NCBI GenBank assembly: GCA_047635375.1
Contig: JBLIKP010000060.1
Location: 1 to 15,078 of the forward strand
Reading direction: 5' to 3'
DNA: 15,078 bases
Source of the DNA: JBLIKP01 sp047635375
Lineage (GTDB): Bacteria; Bacteroidota; Bacteroidia; Sphingobacteriales; Sphingobacteriaceae
Of the stretch, positions 13,122 to 15,078 are shown piece after piece; the first letter of the stretch is position 1, and every line of letters begins with the position of its first letter. The notes beneath the pieces are model-generated. The model was not told where the DNA came from. It saw only the letters and a program-made list of their open reading frames with translations, and ran no database searches. The position numbers and the translations under genes were made by a program.

Positions 13122-13228
13122 ATAAAATTTATAGTTAATGAATTAAGTTTACGTGTGATTTTCAAAAAAGATTAAACTTAAATATAATCTTTACTAAGCT
13201 TATTAAAGAATTGGAATAGCGAAATACA
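13122..13228. other. AT-rich intergenic region between the AsmA-family gene and the accessory operon
   Basis: This 107-bp gap is the only sizeable break before the six-gene operon and should hold its promoter. I find no perfect TAnnTTTG. The minus strand has TATATTTA at about 13179-13186, one mismatch from the -7 consensus but without a clear -33 partner. It also holds the weak hairpin described separately. Confidence 0.4.
13167..13192 (-). terminator. Weak terminator-like hairpin after the AsmA-family gene
   Basis: AAAGATTA (minus strand) pairs with TAATCTTT across a 10-nt loop, and the second arm runs into six T on the minus strand. The stem is AT-rich with a single GC pair, so it would be a poor terminator. 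It could allow some read-through from the AsmA-family gene into the operon. Confidence 0.3.
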
Positions 13229-15078
13229 TTAATCTGGCGGTAATTCTTGGTCGTCGTCTTTTAGTTTATCTCTGAATTTTCGCCAAGCAGCTTTACGGTC
13301 TTTTTTCGTTTCCGACTCCACCTTTTTGGCTCCTTGTAATTCGGTGGGAATGTCTTCGCCTGATGAACTCGTTTTTGGCTTTCCGAGAATCGAATTAATT
13401 TCGTCGTTTATTATTTTTTTAAGTTCCTTTTTTTCTTGTTGGAATTCGGTTTTTATTTGCTCCTTAGTACTCACCTTATCGTAAGCAATTTTTGGATCAT
13501 TGATTGGGCCGGTCATCTTAATGAAAAGGGCGGTTTTTCCAGAACCGTCGTCTTCAACCACACCAAACTCCGTGTTTTTAAGTTTGTTTGATTTCTTAGC
13601 AAGTAGCTGACTAATAAGTACTTTTATCTTATAATCCACTATGTTTTCGAAAGTGTGGGTTCCTGATATTGTTAGGTCAATAGCGTTTGAAACAATCTCC
13701 ATTGTAGGAATAAAAATGGTTTCTTTTTTTATGTTTATCGTGTTTTTAAGGGTGGAGAATTGGAGGTCTCGAAGTTCATTCACATCCACAAAACTGCCAA
13801 GAGCTAGCAGCGGTTCGAAATTTAAAAGCTTTCCTTCTTCAATAAGCACATCAGTGGTTACAAGAATTTTATCAGTTTTAATATTCCATTGCGGGTCGTA
13901 AAGGGTGAAACTGTTTATTTCTGCGGTTAGCAAACCCTCTAAATTCTTGTCGATTATTACATCTTGCCCAAAGTTTTCAAGGGAGATAAAAAGCTTTTTG
14001 ATATTGATTTTCTTCACCGAAGCCTGGACATCGGCCATAATGGTGTTTTTTACTGAAGTGCTCAACTCTCCACTTACTTTCACTGAGCCGTCCATGCTTT
14101 TAAAAGCAAGATTGGAGGTGCTTAGTTTTCCTTGCGAAATTGCAATGTTTCCGCCAAGGCTTGTTGCCGAAAAGTCACGGTATTCTAACTTTCGAATATC
14201 TACTGAAAGCCTTGCTGAAAGGCCAGGGTTTATTACAAAGCTGTAAGGTTCTGGTGCCGTTTGGGCTTGCGCCGAAGATTGGTTTGGACCCGGGTTTAGC
14301 TCTTCCCTATCGGCTAGACCGAAATCTTTAAGATTAATATAACCCGAAGTTAAATTTCCCTCTATTTCGAGGCGATTTTTTCCGGTAAGTAAAAATGACG
14401 GAAGGTTTTGGCAGGTCCCATTTATGTTGAAATCGGAGTCGCCGTATTTTCCAATAAGCTCAGAAATTTTTAAATATGCGTTATCCACATCAAGCATTCC
14501 CTTCACGATTTTTATAGGCGCAAGATCTTTAATGTTTAAGGTCGCATTGTCGAAAAGCACCGTTCCACCGGTTTTGGTTTTCCAAAGGTTTGTTCCCGAT
14601 TTTAAATCGTCAAGCTGACCTTTTGTAAAAAGATTTACATGAGCCTTCCCGGAGGCGCTTACCAAATTTTCGGACGGAATAAATGCTTTTGCATCAGCTA
14701 AATTTAGCTTGGCGATAAGCGATGTGTTAATAAACGGCTTATCGAAATTGGACATGGCGAATTTGCCAGAAAGCGGCTCGCCTTCAAGTTTTGCTTGAAT
14801 TGGATCCAAGGTTATTGAAGCTGTGGTGGCACTTTGGTTTACTCCATTGTTGAAATTCCCCTTAAGATTTACCGCAGTTAACGCCTTTTTATATTGCTTT
14901 GACAGAATGGTCCCGTTTTGTATTCCAAAGTCGACATTGATATTAGGATTGCTAGTTTTACCCATTAATCCGGTCATGGAAGCATCGAAATAGAAAGTTC
15001 CCGAGCTGCTGTATTCCTTGACATTGTCGCTAATTGAATTAGGAAGCAGACTCAAAAAAGCAGCAAGATCTACCTTCT
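13229..15078 (-). CDS. AsmA-family envelope protein, C-terminal part (5' end outside window)
   Basis: AsmA-like proteins are inner-membrane-anchored periplasmic proteins with long repeated beta structure, related to bridge-like lipid transporters and linked to outer-membrane assembly. About 616 C-terminal residues are visible. The frame stays open to the window edge (VDLAAFLSLLPNSISD at the left), so the TTG at 15055 is internal. The AsmA-like C-terminal region shows repeated alternation of 'ISGxxxxxxG'-type strands, for example GSVKVSGELSTSVKN, NAIDLTISGTHTFENIVDYK and FIKMTGPINDPKIAYD, a typical closing motif. The last about 100 residues are a charged, probably coiled or disordered tail rich in Lys and Glu (TEFQQEKKELKKIINDE, KKDRKAAWRKFRDKLKDDD). 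It is on the same strand as the accessory operon, 107 bp upstream of it. A functional link between the two is not shown. Confidence 0.85.
   Translation of the reverse strand, partial: KVDLAAFLSLLPNSISDNVKEYSSSGTFYFDASMTGLMGKTSNPNINVDFGIQNGTILSKQYKKALTAVNLKGNFNNGVNQSATTASITLDPIQAKLEGEPLSGKFAMSNFDKPFINTSLIAKLNLADAKAFIPSENLVSASGKAHVNLFTKGQLDDLKSGTNLWKTKTGGTVLFDNATLNIKDLAPIKIVKGMLDVDNAYLKISELIGKYGDSDFNINGTCQNLPSFLLTGKNRLEIEGNLTSGYINLKDFGLADREELNPGPNQSSAQAQTAPEPYSFVINPGLSARLSVDIRKLEYRDFSATSLGGNIAISQGKLSTSNLAFKSMDGSVKVSGELSTSVKNTIMADVQASVKKINIKKLFISLENFGQDVIIDKNLEGLLTAEINSFTLYDPQWNIKTDKILVTTDVLIEEGKLLNFEPLLALGSFVDVNELRDLQFSTLKNTINIKKETIFIPTMEIVSNAIDLTISGTHTFENIVDYKIKVLISQLLAKKSNKLKNTEFGVVEDDGSGKTALFIKMTGPINDPKIAYDKVSTKEQIKTEFQQEKKELKKIINDEINSILGKPKTSSSGEDIPTELQGAKKVESETKKDRKAAWRKFRDKLKDDDQELPPD

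Noticed and set aside
13122..13228. Small RNA or extra small gene in the gap before the accessory operon
   Set aside because: It is AT-rich with only a weak hairpin; no start codon with a plausible signal or coding pattern was found.

Overview
The window comes from a member of the Bacteroidota, most likely a gliding, probably aquatic Flavobacteriia-like bacterium. The evidence is gldH, a very large secreted protein ending in the gliding-motility/type IX secretion C-terminal domain (type B), the holB-ricT-gldH order, many LxGC-type lipoproteins, AT-rich DNA, and promoter -7 elements of the Bacteroidota type (TAnnTTTG). No RNA gene, CRISPR array, insertion sequence or prophage was seen. No compositional break was noticed by eye.

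Left part (1-4731), housekeeping. The window opens inside murF (+), which converges with only 3 bp between stops on a minus-strand operon reading holB (DNA polymerase III delta prime), ricT (PSP1/YaaT family), gldH (gliding lipoprotein). Divergent from holB, across 44 bp, lies ruvX-def (+), joined by an ATGA overlap. Both divergent genes have a perfect -7 box a few bases before the ATG, suggesting leaderless or very short-leader transcripts. def ends at a perfect bidirectional terminator (4752-4783).

Middle (4787-5375). A nickel superoxide dismutase (sodN) carries a Sec signal peptide that ends exactly before the nickel-hook histidine. A 35-residue lipoprotein gene, not previously long enough to be listed by a simple ORF scan, lies 4 nt upstream and is probably co-transcribed.

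Right part (5448-13121), an accessory minus-strand operon of six tightly packed genes, all exported. In transcription order they are: a lipoprotein with DUF1549/DUF4214-like helical motifs; a second lipoprotein with the same kind of motif; a Tat-exported DUF1501-like (alkaline-phosphatase-fold) protein; a lipoprotein with a cytochrome-c-like heme site (CX4CH, RMP, WINEGA); a small beta-rich lipoprotein; and an 1165-residue T9SS-sorted surface protein with a CUB-like domain, seven Cys-paired repeats and a PKD domain. The combination resembles a miniature, split version of the planctomycete PSCyt1/DUF1549/DUF1553 + DUF1501 gene pairs, coupled to a gliding/T9SS surface protein. It is the best candidate here for an undescribed system.

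Far right (13229-15078): the C-terminal part of a large AsmA-family envelope protein that runs off the window, followed by a weak terminator-like hairpin.
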